Origin: an uncultured Gammaproteobacteria bacterium
Lineage (GTDB): Bacteria; Pseudomonadota; Gammaproteobacteria; PS1; Pseudothioglobaceae
Length of the DNA: 37,273 bases
Direction: 5' to 3'
Assembly (NCBI GenBank): GCA_902509905.1
Contig: CABWZI010000015.1
Span: 1-37,273, forward strand
The position numbers and the translations under genes were made by a program. Position 1 is the first letter of the stretch, and each line of letters begins with the position of its first letter. Of this stretch, positions 7,719 through 16,409 are shown in pieces. Under the pieces are notes generated by a model. The model saw only the letters and a program-made list of their open reading frames with translations, was not told the DNA's origin and searched no databases.

Positions 7719-8360
7719 ATGCCCACCCCAATCATTGCAGGATCGACAGGACTTGTTGGCAGCAAGATTTTAAGCTGTCTCTCTGATCAAAATCTTAACC
7801 CTATAGCATTAGCAAGAAGCACAATCAAACTTCTTCCTGCAAATGCACATGAACTCATTGTTGATTATGACTCCTTATTGACCGAAGGCTCCCTTCCAAA
7901 ATGTGATCATGTTTTTATTTGTCTTGGCACTACAATCAAGATTGCCAAAAGTAAAGAAAACTTTAAAAAAGTTGATCTTGACTACCCCCTTGTGATTGCA
8001 AAAAAAGCTCTGGATTCTGGCGCCAAAAAATTAACCCTTATTTCGTCAGTGGGTGCTGATAGTCAATCAAAGAACTTCTACTTAAGAACCAAAGGTGAGC
8101 TTGAAGATGCAATTCTTGAGCTCGGCTATGAGAGCGTAAATATATTCAGACCCAGCTTTTTAATTGGTCGAGGAGGAAGGCATAGGGCTGTTTCAGAGAA
8201 AATCTTTATGAGGGCCGCTAAAATATTTGATATTTTTTGTATTGGATCTGCAAGAAAATACAGAAGTATTGACGCTCAAAAATTAGCTGACAAAATGGCT
8301 TCTACATTAGATTCTATCCCAGGCGTTCATTACTATTACTTTGATGACTTTATAAACTAG
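7719..8360 (+). CDS. NAD(P)-binding atypical SDR (HTATIP2/TIP30-like oxidoreductase)
   Basis: 213 aa. The N-terminal nucleotide motif GSTGLVGSKIL (8-18) is the G-x-x-G-x-x-G of atypical short-chain dehydrogenases; the family marker CLGTTIKIAKSKENFKKVD follows, then LISSVGAD and YLRTKGELED, with the Y-x-x-x-K pair of SDRs, and the conserved RPSFLIG. This pattern matches the TIP30/HTATIP2-like branch of NAD(P)H-binding proteins. The substrate is unknown; bacterial members are often annotated as nucleoside-diphosphate-sugar epimerases without proof. It follows the DUF2141 gene by 22 bases, with no good terminator between. Confidence 0.82.
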   Translation: MPTPIIAGSTGLVGSKILSCLSDQNLNPIALARSTIKLLPANAHELIVDYDSLLTEGSLPKCDHVFICLGTTIKIAKSKENFKKVDLDYPLVIAKKALDSGAKKLTLISSVGADSQSKNFYLRTKGELEDAILELGYESVNIFRPSFLIGRGGRHRAVSEKIFMRAAKIFDIFCIGSARKYRSIDAQKLADKMASTLDSIPGVHYYYFDDFIN

Positions 8361-8427
8361 TTTTTATAAATTCTGTCCTATCCACCCTTTTCGTAAACAG
8401 AATTTAATAATATTAGATCTAAAATCT

Positions 8428-8446
8428 CTCACAGGTATAATGTGAG
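8428..8446 (+). promoter_or_regulatory. aroC promoter -10 box inside an inverted repeat
   Basis: A perfect TATAAT lies at 8436-8441, 32 bases before the aroC ATG. It is enclosed by a 6-bp inverted repeat CTCACA (8428-8433) and TGTGAG (8441-8446), with a 7-base spacer. The -35 region is poor. A repressor or activator binding this palindrome would cover the -10 box; the protein is unknown. Confidence 0.55.
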
Positions 8447-8473
8447 CCATCTAAATAAGCACATCATCATTCA

Positions 8474-9574
8474 ATGTCGGGCAACTCATTCGGAAAACTA
8501 TTTACTTTAACGACTGCTGGCGAGAGTCATGGTGATGCACTCTTAGGCATTGTTGATGGTTGTCCCCCAGGCATGAAACTGAGTGAAGAAGACCTTCAGG
8601 GCGATCTTGATTTGAGAAAGCCTGGTAGCTCCAGACATACCACACAAAGAAGAGAATCTGATACTGTAAAAATTGTCTCAGGAACTTTTGAAGGGATAAC
8701 TACTGGAACTCCGATTGGTCTTTTGATAGAAAATAATGACCAAAGGCCAAGGGATTACACCAAAATTGCTAATTCATTTAGGCCAGGACATGCTGACTTT
8801 AGTTATCAACAAAAATATGGAATCAGAGATTATCGTGGAGGTGGTCGCTCATCGGCAAGAGAAACTGCAATCAGAGTTGCAGCTGGCGGTATAGCAAAAA
8901 AATACCTCAGTGAAAAATTTAGTATCAAAATCAATGGCTATCTAGCCCAACTAGGCCCTATAGCTTTTGAAAACTTTGACTGGAATGAAGTTCATAACAA
9001 CCCTTTCTTTTGTCCTGATGCCAAGAAGGTTTCAGAGCTTGAAGAGTATATGGACAATCTAAGAAAGTCAGGTGACTCTATAGGCGCCAGAATTAATATT
9101 GTGGCAAGCAATATGGTGACTGGTCTAGGTGAGCCCATATTTGACCGACTCGATGCGGATATTGCACACGCAATGATGAGCATTAATGCGGTCAAAGGTA
9201 TTGAAATTGGTGCTGGCTTTGAAGTTGTAAACCAAAAGGGCTCTGATCATAGGGACCTGATAACCCCGGAGGGCTTTAAATCAAATAACTCTGGAGGAAT
9301 TTTAGGAGGCATAAGTTCTGGGCAAGATCTATTAATTTCAATTGCTCTGAAACCAACCTCAAGTATTCGTCTTCCTGCGGAGAGTATTGACAAAAAAGGT
9401 GGTTCAACAGAAATCAGTACAACTGGAAGACATGACCCCTGTGTTGGCATTCGCGCTACCCCTATTGCAGAAGCGATGCTGGCGATTACTCTGATGGACC
9501 ATGCCCTAAGGAACCGCGCTCAAAACGCAGATGTAGAATCAGTCACGCCCGTTATACCTGCATCCAAGCAGTAA
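8474..9574 (+). CDS. aroC: Chorismate synthase
   Basis: Converts EPSP to chorismate using reduced FMN, the last common step of aromatic amino acid, folate and quinone synthesis. 366 aa, full length. Signatures seen are [18 protein letters not shown] (17-34), [14 protein letters not shown] with [14 protein letters not shown] (the conserved chorismate synthase block, about 103-137), [20 protein letters not shown], and [17 protein letters not shown] near the C-terminus. A TATAAT box stands 32 bases upstream. The sulP gene follows after 24 bases and probably shares its transcript. Confidence 0.98.
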   Translation: MSGNSFGKLFTLTTAGESHGDALLGIVDGCPPGMKLSEEDLQGDLDLRKPGSSRHTTQRRESDTVKIVSGTFEGITTGTPIGLLIENNDQRPRDYTKIANSFRPGHADFSYQQKYGIRDYRGGGRSSARETAIRVAAGGIAKKYLSEKFSIKINGYLAQLGPIAFENFDWNEVHNNPFFCPDAKKVSELEEYMDNLRKSGDSIGARINIVASNMVTGLGEPIFDRLDADIAHAMMSINAVKGIEIGAGFEVVNQKGSDHRDLITPEGFKSNNSGGILGGISSGQDLLISIALKPTSSIRLPAESIDKKGGSTEISTTGRHDPCVGIRATPIAEAMLAITLMDHALRNRAQNADVESVTPVIPASKQ

Positions 9575-9598
9575 GTTCAATTCAATCAAAAGGAAATA

Positions 9599-11140
9599 AT
9601 GTTTAAGCTCATTCATAAGCGCGTGCCTAGTAACGCAAAAAATGATATTTTGTCAGGCCTTACTGTCGCTCTTGCACTTGTCCCAGAAGCTGTTGCCTTT
9701 GCACTTTTGGCTGGATTAAATCCACTTGTAGGACTTTATGCAGCCTTTACGATTGGAATTGTTACATCGATTTTGGGTGGTAGGCCTGGAATGATTTCAG
9801 GAGCGACCGGAGCTATTGCTGTGGTCATTGGAACTTTAGTTGCGATACATGGCGTCGAGTACTTGTTTGCTGCTGTCGTTCTTACAGGAGTCATCCAAGT
9901 AGTCTTTGGCATCTTAAAAATGGGTAAATTTATTAGACTCGTTCCACATCCAGTCTTTCTTGGCTTTGTGAACGGTCTTGCTATAGTAATCTTTTTATCT
10001 CAGGTCAAACAATTTAAGGTTGAGGGGGAATGGATTACAGGAAGTCCACTCGCTTTGATGCTAATTATTGTTGCCATCACGATGCTTATTATTCATTTCT
10101 TGCCAAAAATCACTAGAGCCATTCCCTCAACTTTGGTAGCAATTGTAATCGGAACTCTAGCAGTTCTTTATCTTGGACTAGATACAAGAACAGTGGGTGA
10201 TATCGCCCCTATTGGTGGGGTATTTCCACCGTTTCATTTTCCTGACGTACCCCTCAATTTTGAAACGCTCAGTATCGTTTTCCCATACGCAGTGGTCATG
10301 GCTCTGGTTGGCCTCATTGAAAGTTTATTAACCCTAAACCTGATTGATGATTTAACTGAAACAACAGGTCAGCCTAATCGTGAATGCATTGGTCAAGGAG
10401 TTGCTAATACGGTAACTGGATTATTTGGGGGAATGGGTGGCTGCGCAATGGTAGGTCAAAGCCTCATTAATATCAAGTCAGGAGGTAGAGGAAGACTATC
10501 AGGCATTGTCGCTTCGCTGGTCCTCCTATTCTTTATCCTTTACCTTTCAAAGTACATTGAAATGATTCCAGTCGCCGTTCTCATTGGAGTTATGATGATG
10601 GTTGTGATAGGGACCTTTGAGTGGGGATCACTAAGGCTATTTGGCAAAGTCCCATTGCCAGACATTGTGGTGGGCATAGCAGTAGCTGTAATTACTGTTC
10701 TAACTGATAACCTAGCTCTTGCAGTCATTGCTGGAGTAATCATGTCTGCACTATCTTATGCCTGGGAGTCAGCTGGAAAGATTCACTCTGTTGAAGAATA
10801 TGAGTCACAGGGTAAAAAGACTTACAGACTTCACGGCGCTTTGTTTTTTGCATCAATCAACACGTTCCATTCAATATTCAACCCAAAAGAAGATCCAGAT
10901 AATGTCTATATTGACTTTGAAGATTCTCGAGTCATTGATCACTCTGCTATTCAGGCCATTGATAAACTTGCAGAGCGCTATCAAAAAGCCGGTAAAACTC
11001 TTCACTTAATGCATTTGAGTGAGGAGTGTCGATTGCTTCTGAAGACTGCGCAGCACCTGGTGGAAGTGAATGTTCTTGAAGATCCTCAATATCATGTTGC
11101 TATCGATAAAGCAAAGGCTCGAATTGAAGGAAACATGTAA
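9599..11140 (+). CDS. SulP-family inorganic anion transporter with STAS domain
   Basis: 513-aa inner-membrane transporter with about 12-14 hydrophobic segments up to about residue 390 and a cytoplasmic C-terminal STAS domain (about 405-505). The SulP signature is seen in ALALVPEAVAFALLAGLNP and LYAAF near residues 25-50, and ISGATGAIAVVIGTL forms the second helix. The STAS part contains YIDFEDSRVIDHSAIQAID, where the Ser/Asp region of anti-sigma-antagonist folds lies. SulP members carry sulfate, bicarbonate or other anions; the sequence read by eye does not decide which. A good ribosome site AAAGGAAAT precedes the ATG, and aroC lies 24 bases upstream, so it is probably cotranscribed. Confidence 0.93.
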   Translation: MFKLIHKRVPSNAKNDILSGLTVALALVPEAVAFALLAGLNPLVGLYAAFTIGIVTSILGGRPGMISGATGAIAVVIGTLVAIHGVEYLFAAVVLTGVIQVVFGILKMGKFIRLVPHPVFLGFVNGLAIVIFLSQVKQFKVEGEWITGSPLALMLIIVAITMLIIHFLPKITRAIPSTLVAIVIGTLAVLYLGLDTRTVGDIAPIGGVFPPFHFPDVPLNFETLSIVFPYAVVMALVGLIESLLTLNLIDDLTETTGQPNRECIGQGVANTVTGLFGGMGGCAMVGQSLINIKSGGRGRLSGIVASLVLLFFILYLSKYIEMIPVAVLIGVMMMVVIGTFEWGSLRLFGKVPLPDIVVGIAVAVITVLTDNLALAVIAGVIMSALSYAWESAGKIHSVEEYESQGKKTYRLHGALFFASINTFHSIFNPKEDPDNVYIDFEDSRVIDHSAIQAIDKLAERYQKAGKTLHLMHLSEECRLLLKTAQHLVEVNVLEDPQYHVAIDKAKARIEGNM

Positions 11141-11164
11141 GCTTAAAAATCATAATCCGAACTC

Positions 11165-11193
11165 TTGATTTTGATTTAATTTTTTTTTATAAT
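11165..11193 (+). promoter_or_regulatory. Sigma-70-type promoter for exported Hsp20 gene
   Basis: TTGATT (11165-11170) and a perfect TATAAT (11188-11193) are separated by exactly 17 bases, 34 bases before the ATG at 11228. This is one of the clearest promoters in the window and lies in a strongly T-rich stretch. Confidence 0.65.
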
Positions 11194-11227
11194 TTTTTTT
11201 TCGTTTAACAAAATAGGAAATATAAAT

Positions 11228-11704
11228 ATGAAAAAAATCTATATTATTACTTTGTTTTTACTTTCTGGTTCAGTGTTGGCACACAGTCCTTTAAACAATG
11301 ACTTTGAGTCTATGATGAAGCGCATGTTCAATCACATGGAAATGATGGATATGCACCACAACCATTTGTTTGAAGAGATGGGTTTAAGACACAATAATAA
11401 TAGCTGGTTATCTTTAAATCAGATTGAAAATCAAGACAACTTTCAACTAAAAATCATTCTTGATGGAATGGATAAAGAGGACCTGAAGATTCATATTGAT
11501 AAAAACCTACTTGTCATACAAGCTGAAAAAAATACAATCAGCGAGACAAGTCAGTCCAGCCAGTCATTTATGCAACAATTTATGATTCCAAAAGATGTAG
11601 ATAAGTCAAAAATTACCGCTGACTTTAAAGAAGGAGAATTAGTTGTCACCTTGCCAAAGAACGTTAAATCAGAACCAGAAGTACAACAAATAACAATTAA
11701 TTAA
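11228..11704 (+). CDS. Exported small heat-shock protein (Hsp20/alpha-crystallin)
   Basis: 158 aa. Residues 1-18 (MKKIYIITLFLLSGSVLA) form a typical Sec signal peptide, so the mature chaperone should be periplasmic. The segment after it is rich in Met and His (MMKRMFNHMEMMDMHHNH, about residues 30-47). The alpha-crystallin domain follows: FQLKIILDGMDKEDLKIHI, then NLLVIQAEK, a QSFMQQFMIPKDVD stretch, and the hallmark A-x-x-x-x-G-x-L-x-V-x-x-P as ADFKEGELVVTLPK. Small heat-shock proteins hold unfolding clients without ATP; almost all known bacterial ones are cytosolic. It has its own promoter and a hairpin after it. Metal binding by the Met/His segment is inference. Confidence 0.88.
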   Translation: MKKIYIITLFLLSGSVLAHSPLNNDFESMMKRMFNHMEMMDMHHNHLFEEMGLRHNNNSWLSLNQIENQDNFQLKIILDGMDKEDLKIHIDKNLLVIQAEKNTISETSQSSQSFMQQFMIPKDVDKSKITADFKEGELVVTLPKNVKSEPEVQQITIN

Positions 11705-11710
11705 AATAAC

Positions 11711-11741
11711 GACACTTGCCTTTTAAAAAAAGGCAAGTGTC
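11711..11741. terminator. Perfect 14-bp hairpin between convergent genes
   Basis: GACACTTGCCTTTT (11711-11724), a 3-base loop, and its exact complement at 11728-11741 lie seven bases after the Hsp20 stop and before the end of the minus-strand lipoprotein gene. The stem carries T/A runs next to the loop but no clear U tract on either side, so it may act as a bidirectional terminator or an mRNA 3'-end stabiliser. Confidence 0.7.
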
Positions 11742-11754
11742 TAAATCTAATAAG

Positions 11755-12420
11755 TTACTCGAAATTAACGTAGATTAAAGGATCAATCTCGCTATAAACA
11801 CTTCCAGAAGTCCCTTTAAATACTATCTCAGCCTCATCTCGTCGCTTCAATGTTTTTGAGAAATAGAGATACGGTTTCTCAGAGACAAAAACAGCCGTTG
11901 CATCAACTTGCACATTATTTCTACTATCACTGATAACCCTAAAATTAGTCGCATCACCCGGCAACTCAAAACCAAGCATAAAGTTCACATCACTCAACTC
12001 GCTGTTTAGCGCATCGGCATAGTCTGTAGACTTTAAACTAACTTCAAGTTCACCAGTATTTTCAAGAACTAAAACAGCAACACGATTATTGTTTCCAAGA
12101 TAAGTTTCTAAATTCTCCAATGTTCCTATTGGAATTGTTGTTTCAATAACAAGTGTTTCGCTATAGTCGGTGGATGATTGGGAGAAAACAGATTCTGGAG
12201 CAAGATACTTTTCAGCAATCAATGTAGCTGTATCTAGTTCACCATCATCATCGCTATACATCGTAAATGAAGCTCTGACAGGAACCTCAAACACTTCTCC
12301 TTCATTTGCCGCCTCAATATCTGTCGTGTAGAGAGTTACATCAAGAACACTCGGTGAGCATGACGTCAAAAATGTAATGATTAAAAAGGATCCAAATAGT
12401 TTTGATAATTGTAATCTCAT
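11755..12420 (-). CDS. Predicted lipoprotein, function unknown
   Basis: 221 aa. The N-terminus MRLQLSKLFGSFLIITFLTSC is a lipoprotein signal peptide with lipobox LTSC, Cys21 being the lipidated residue; the next residues SPS contain no Asp at +2, so outer-membrane sorting is expected. The mature protein is acidic and beta-rich, with no Cys other than the lipidated one and no motif I recognise (VRASFTMYSDDDGELDTATL, then an LPGDATNFRVISDSRNNVQV stretch). It is third on the uvrB-queE strand, 53 bases after the queE stop, and may be part of that operon or have its own promoter. I cannot assign a function. Confidence 0.75.
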   Translation of the reverse strand: MRLQLSKLFGSFLIITFLTSCSPSVLDVTLYTTDIEAANEGEVFEVPVRASFTMYSDDDGELDTATLIAEKYLAPESVFSQSSTDYSETLVIETTIPIGTLENLETYLGNNNRVAVLVLENTGELEVSLKSTDYADALNSELSDVNFMLGFELPGDATNFRVISDSRNNVQVDATAVFVSEKPYLYFSKTLKRRDEAEIVFKGTSGSVYSEIDPLIYVNFE

Positions 12421-12473
12421 AACTGCAATTCATTAGTTGATTAAGATTCTATATTATCACAATTAAAAATTGA

Positions 12474-13124
12474 TTATTTTCCTTTTTGATCACCCCAAAG
12501 AATCTTATGGAGCTGGACTTGGAGCCTAACATTGAGTTTTTTTTCTAGAATCCAATCAGCCAATTCAACTGGCCTTAAACTCTCATAGACTGGGGAAAAC
12601 AAAACTTCAGACTCTACTTCATGATTTTCCAATATTTTGGTGCACCAATCAAAGTCTGACCTTGAAGCAATAACAAACTTTAGCTGGTCCTTATTTTTTA
12701 GAATTGAAAGATTTTCGTATCTATTCTGATGTTCTTCAGTTGAGGAAGGCGTTTTAATGTCCATTACAATTGATACTTTACTATTCACTGGAGCTATATC
12801 GATGCTTCCACTGGTCTCCATTGATACTTTGTAATCATTATCAATAAGCGCATCAAGGAGTTTTAAACAGTTACTTTGAGCCATTGGCTCTCCTCCAGTG
12901 ACGCATACATACTGAGTGTTATATTGAGCAATTTCATCTAAGATATGCTCAATGGAGAGTGGATTATTTCCTTTGAATGCATAGGCAGTATCGCAATAGT
13001 TACATCTGAGAGGGCATCCAGTTAATCGAACAAAAACCGTTGGTATTCCGACCTCCCTTGCTTCTCCCTGGAGCGAGTAAAAGATTTCAGTGATGTTGAG
13101 AGTCGTGTTATTTAAATTGTCCAT
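12474..13124 (-). CDS. queE: 7-carboxy-7-deazaguanine synthase
   Basis: Radical SAM enzyme of queuosine precursor (preQ0) synthesis, converting carboxytetrahydropterin to CDG. 216 aa, the usual QueE size. The N-terminal [20 protein letters not shown] is the family opening, followed by the C-x-x-x-C-x-x-C cluster motif [13 protein letters not shown] (Cys37, Cys41, Cys44) and VCVTGGEPM for SAM binding. QueC and QueD are not in the window. Its start lies inside the 3' end of uvrB (17-base overlap), so translation is probably coupled. Confidence 0.95.
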   Translation of the reverse strand: MDNLNNTTLNITEIFYSLQGEAREVGIPTVFVRLTGCPLRCNYCDTAYAFKGNNPLSIEHILDEIAQYNTQYVCVTGGEPMAQSNCLKLLDALIDNDYKVSMETSGSIDIAPVNSKVSIVMDIKTPSSTEEHQNRYENLSILKNKDQLKFVIASRSDFDWCTKILENHEVESEVLFSPVYESLRPVELADWILEKKLNVRLQVQLHKILWGDQKGK

Positions 13125-15093
13125 CTTTTAATAGTTTGATTTGGTTTCTAACATCTGCTGCTTGCTCGAATTTTAATTCTTCTGCAAACTGATACATCTC
13201 TTTCTCTAATCTTTTTAATTCTTTGGATAACTGAACAGGTGAGAGCTTGACTTGGATTATTTCTGAACTCGATTCATCGATGTCAGCAGCAGAAAGATCG
13301 GTATCCAGAATGTCAACAATAGGCTTAATAACGCCTTTTGGCGTAATCCCGTGTTTTTCATTAAATGATTGCTGTTTGTCTCTTCTTGCTGTTGTGACAT
13401 CCATTGCCCTTTGCATAGAATTTGTAACCCTGTCAGCATAAAGAATGACACTACCATTAATATTTCGCGCTGCCCTCCCCATGGTTTGAATGAGTGATCT
13501 CTCAGACCTTAAAAATCCCTCTTTGTCAGCATCTAAGATAGCTACTAATGAGACCTCCGGAATATCAAGACCCTCTCTTAAGAGGTTGATCCCAACCAAA
13601 ACATCAAAAACGCCCAGTCGCAAATCCCTTATTATTTCAACTCGCTCAACTGTATCAACATCGGAATGAAGATAACGAACTTTAATGTTATGATCATTCA
13701 AATACTCACTGAGCTGCTCTGACATTCTTTTGGTTAGCGTTGTAACTAGAACTCTCTCCTTAATCGCAACTCTCTTATTTATTTCAGACAATAGATCATC
13801 TACCTGAGTCTCTACAGGCCTGACTTCAATTTCAGGATCCAAAAGACCAGTTGGCCTGACCACCTGTTCAGCAATAACGGTTGACACATCGAGCTCATAG
13901 TTTGCTGGGGTTGCAGAGACCAAAATGCATTGATTTAATCTCTCTGAAAACTCTTCAAACTTTAACGGTCTGTTGTCTAGAGCAGAGGGTAAACGGAAAC
14001 CAAAGTCAACGAGCGTTGTCTTTCGTGCCCTGTCCCCATTGTACATGGCTCCTATTTGACTCACTGTAACGTGCGACTCATCAAGAATTACTAGAGAGTC
14101 ATCTGGCAAATAATCAAAGAGTGTTGGCGGTGCTTCTCCAGGCCTTCTTCCGGAGAGGTATCGTGAGTAGTTTTCAATACCGGAGCAGTAGCCGAGCTCT
14201 CTCATCATTTCCATGTCTTGAACCACTCTCTGCGAGAGTCTCTGATCTTCAACTAATTTGTTTTGGGACAGGAGCTCTTTTTTTCTAACGCCCAATTCAA
14301 CTTTGATATCATCAAGCATATTTTGAATCGTGGATTCAGGAGTGACATAGTGGGTCTTGGGATAGATGGTAATCCTCTGAAGTGATTTTAGCTTTTCTCC
14401 AGTCAAAGGATCAAACCATGAAAGACTCTCAACCTCGTCATCAAACATCTCAATTCTAACTGCACTCTCGTCAGAATCAGCCGGAAATATATCAATCACC
14501 TCACCCTTAACTCTAAAATGCCCCCTAATGAGTGTTAAGTCGTTCCGGGTATATTGCATCTTTGAGAGAGTCGCTAGAATTTCTCTCTGGTTGGTGAGTT
14601 CTCCGACAGTTAAGTGAAGCAGCATCTTCATGTAGCTCTTTGGATCACCAAGACCATAAATGGCCGACACACTGGCAATGATGATGACGTCTTTTCTTTC
14701 TAAAAGTGACTTGGTAGCAGAGAGTCGCATCTGCTCAATTTGCTCATTTATCGACGCATCTTTTTCAATATAAGTATCTGAAGCTGGTACATAGGCCTCT
14801 GGCTGATAGTAGTCATAGTAGGAGACAAAGTATTCAACAGCATTGTCTGGGAAAAAATCCTTCATTTCACTGTAAAGCTGAGCTGCAAGTGTTTTGTTGG
14901 GAGCCATAATGAGGCTCGGCTTTTGGCTCTTCTCAATGACATTTGCTAAAGTGAAAGTTTTGCCTGAGCCAGTAACCCCAACAAGAGTTTGATATTTCTC
15001 ACCTGACTCAATTCCATCTAACAATTTTTGAATTGCAGAGGGTTGGTCACCCTTAGGTGAAAAATTTGATTTGAGTTGAAATTTTCTAGCCAT
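13108..15093 (-). CDS. uvrB: UvrABC excision nuclease subunit B
   Basis: Damage-verification helicase of nucleotide excision repair; it receives the lesion from UvrA and recruits UvrC. 661 aa, full length. Walker A GVTGSGKT (39-46), the DNA-wrapping beta-hairpin region YDYYQPEAY (93-101), helicase motif II DESH (338-341), the SATPANYEL motif, and the late helicase motif QTMGRAARN are present, and the UVR domain ([20 protein letters not shown]) forms the C-terminus, which contacts UvrC. It heads a minus-strand unit with queE (overlapping) and probably the lipoprotein, and is divergent from the aminotransferase gene 61 bases away. Confidence 0.98.
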   Translation of the reverse strand: MARKFQLKSNFSPKGDQPSAIQKLLDGIESGEKYQTLVGVTGSGKTFTLANVIEKSQKPSLIMAPNKTLAAQLYSEMKDFFPDNAVEYFVSYYDYYQPEAYVPASDTYIEKDASINEQIEQMRLSATKSLLERKDVIIIASVSAIYGLGDPKSYMKMLLHLTVGELTNQREILATLSKMQYTRNDLTLIRGHFRVKGEVIDIFPADSDESAVRIEMFDDEVESLSWFDPLTGEKLKSLQRITIYPKTHYVTPESTIQNMLDDIKVELGVRKKELLSQNKLVEDQRLSQRVVQDMEMMRELGYCSGIENYSRYLSGRRPGEAPPTLFDYLPDDSLVILDESHVTVSQIGAMYNGDRARKTTLVDFGFRLPSALDNRPLKFEEFSERLNQCILVSATPANYELDVSTVIAEQVVRPTGLLDPEIEVRPVETQVDDLLSEINKRVAIKERVLVTTLTKRMSEQLSEYLNDHNIKVRYLHSDVDTVERVEIIRDLRLGVFDVLVGINLLREGLDIPEVSLVAILDADKEGFLRSERSLIQTMGRAARNINGSVILYADRVTNSMQRAMDVTTARRDKQQSFNEKHGITPKGVIKPIVDILDTDLSAADIDESSSEIIQVKLSPVQLSKELKRLEKEMYQFAEELKFEQAADVRNQIKLLKDGQFK

Positions 15094-15154
15094 AATTGGC
15101 AGTTTTTCATTAAAATAAAACCCTCAATTTTAAACCATTTAAAGAGTACCATAA

Positions 15155-16330
15155 ATGTCATCAATGTTATCAAATCGAGTTCAAAAAGTTAAACCATCAG
15201 CCACTATGGCAGTGAGCGATAAAGCTAAAGAATTAAAATCACAAGGCATCCAAATTGTATCTATGGGTTCTGGAGAGCCTGACTTTGATACCCCAACCAA
15301 TATTCAAAAGGCTGCTATTAAAGCCATTGGTAATGGTGAGACTCGATATACAGCTGCTGACGGTACTCCTGAGCTTAAAAAAGCTATCTGTGAAAAATTT
15401 AAAAGAGAAAACGGATTAGACTATTCACTAAACGAAGTTATGGTTTCTTGTGGTGGAAAACAGGTCTTTTACAACCTTTGTCAAGCGATCTTAAATTCTG
15501 GCGATGAAGTAATTATTCCTACGCCATATTGGGTTTCCTATCCGGATATGGCTATTTTAGCCGATGCCACTCCAGTCTTTATTGAGGCTGGTCTAGATCA
15601 AGATTTTAAAATTTCACCTGAACAGCTTGAAGCAAGTATTACTGCAAACACTAAACTCTTAGTTCTAAATAGCCCCTCAAATCCTACTGGATCTGTCTAC
15701 TCAAAGTCAGAGATTGAAGCTCTTGGGACTGTTCTCGAGCAGCATCCCCATGTACTCATTATCAGTGATGATATTTATGAACATATTCGATGGGGTGATG
15801 ATGACTTTGTAAACATCGCTATGGCTTGCCCAACTCTAAAAGATCGCGTCATCATCTTAAATGGTGTTTCTAAAGCCTATGCTATGACTGGGTGGAGAAT
15901 TGGTTACGCAGCAGGGCCGGAGTCAGTCATAAAAGCAATGAAAAAAATTCAAGGCCAATCTACTTCAAACCCAAGCTCCATTTCACAAGCCGCCGCTCTT
16001 GAGGCTATTACTGGAGATCAGTCATTCATTACGATGATGGTTGAGGCTTTTGAACGTCGTCATGACTTTCTTGTGGACAGTCTAAATGCAATTGATGGTA
16101 TCGAATGTCCTAGATCAGGTGGTGCGTTCTATTCTTTTCCAAAGGTTCAAGGCTTAATAGAAAGGCTAGGGCTTAAGGATGATGTCGAATTCTCAACTTA
16201 TTGTCTTGAGAAATTAAGTTTAGCTGTTGTTCCTGGTTCTGCTTTTGGAGCTCCTGGATATGTGAGATTATCTTTTGCTACGAGCATGGATAACATCAAA
16301 CTTTCAGTTGAAAAATTAGCAAGCGTTTAA
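15155..16330 (+). CDS. aspC: Class I aminotransferase (aspartate/aromatic type)
   Basis: 391-aa fold-type I PLP aminotransferase of the Ib aspartate group. MGSGEPDFDTP (37-47), YTAADGTPELKKAI (65-78) and SPSNPTGSVY (173-182) are the family signatures, IISDDIYEH (202-210) holds the PLP-ring Asp, and VSKAYAMTGWRIGY (238-251) carries the Schiff-base Lys240. RLSFATSM (near the C-terminus) supplies the carboxylate-binding Arg. Prime candidate for aspartate:2-oxoglutarate transfer; prephenate or other acceptors are possible in this group. A second ATG nine bases downstream is an alternative start. The gene is divergent from uvrB. Confidence 0.9.
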   Translation: MSSMLSNRVQKVKPSATMAVSDKAKELKSQGIQIVSMGSGEPDFDTPTNIQKAAIKAIGNGETRYTAADGTPELKKAICEKFKRENGLDYSLNEVMVSCGGKQVFYNLCQAILNSGDEVIIPTPYWVSYPDMAILADATPVFIEAGLDQDFKISPEQLEASITANTKLLVLNSPSNPTGSVYSKSEIEALGTVLEQHPHVLIISDDIYEHIRWGDDDFVNIAMACPTLKDRVIILNGVSKAYAMTGWRIGYAAGPESVIKAMKKIQGQSTSNPSSISQAAALEAITGDQSFITMMVEAFERRHDFLVDSLNAIDGIECPRSGGAFYSFPKVQGLIERLGLKDDVEFSTYCLEKLSLAVVPGSAFGAPGYVRLSFATSMDNIKLSVEKLASV

Positions 16331-16353
16331 ACAAGCGCTGGTTTAGTTTTTTT
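16328..16353 (+). terminator. Weak terminator after aminotransferase gene
   Basis: TAAAC (16328-16332, including the stop) pairs with GTTTA (16341-16345), followed by G and seven T. The stem is only 5 bp of mostly A-T pairs, so termination would be partial. The next promoter starts two bases later. Confidence 0.3.
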
Positions 16354-16354
16354 C

Positions 16355-16381
16355 TTGACATCTAAAATTTCTTAATATAAC
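16355..16381 (+). promoter_or_regulatory. Promoter of aldehyde dehydrogenase-M81 operon
   Basis: A perfect -35 TTGACA at 16355-16360 is followed by TATAAC at 16376-16381 (15-base spacer, slightly short) 28 bases before the ATG at 16410. An AAGGAG ribosome binding site precedes the start codon. Confidence 0.5.
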
Positions 16382-16409
16382 CTCTACTTTTTTGATAAGG
16401 AGAATCACA

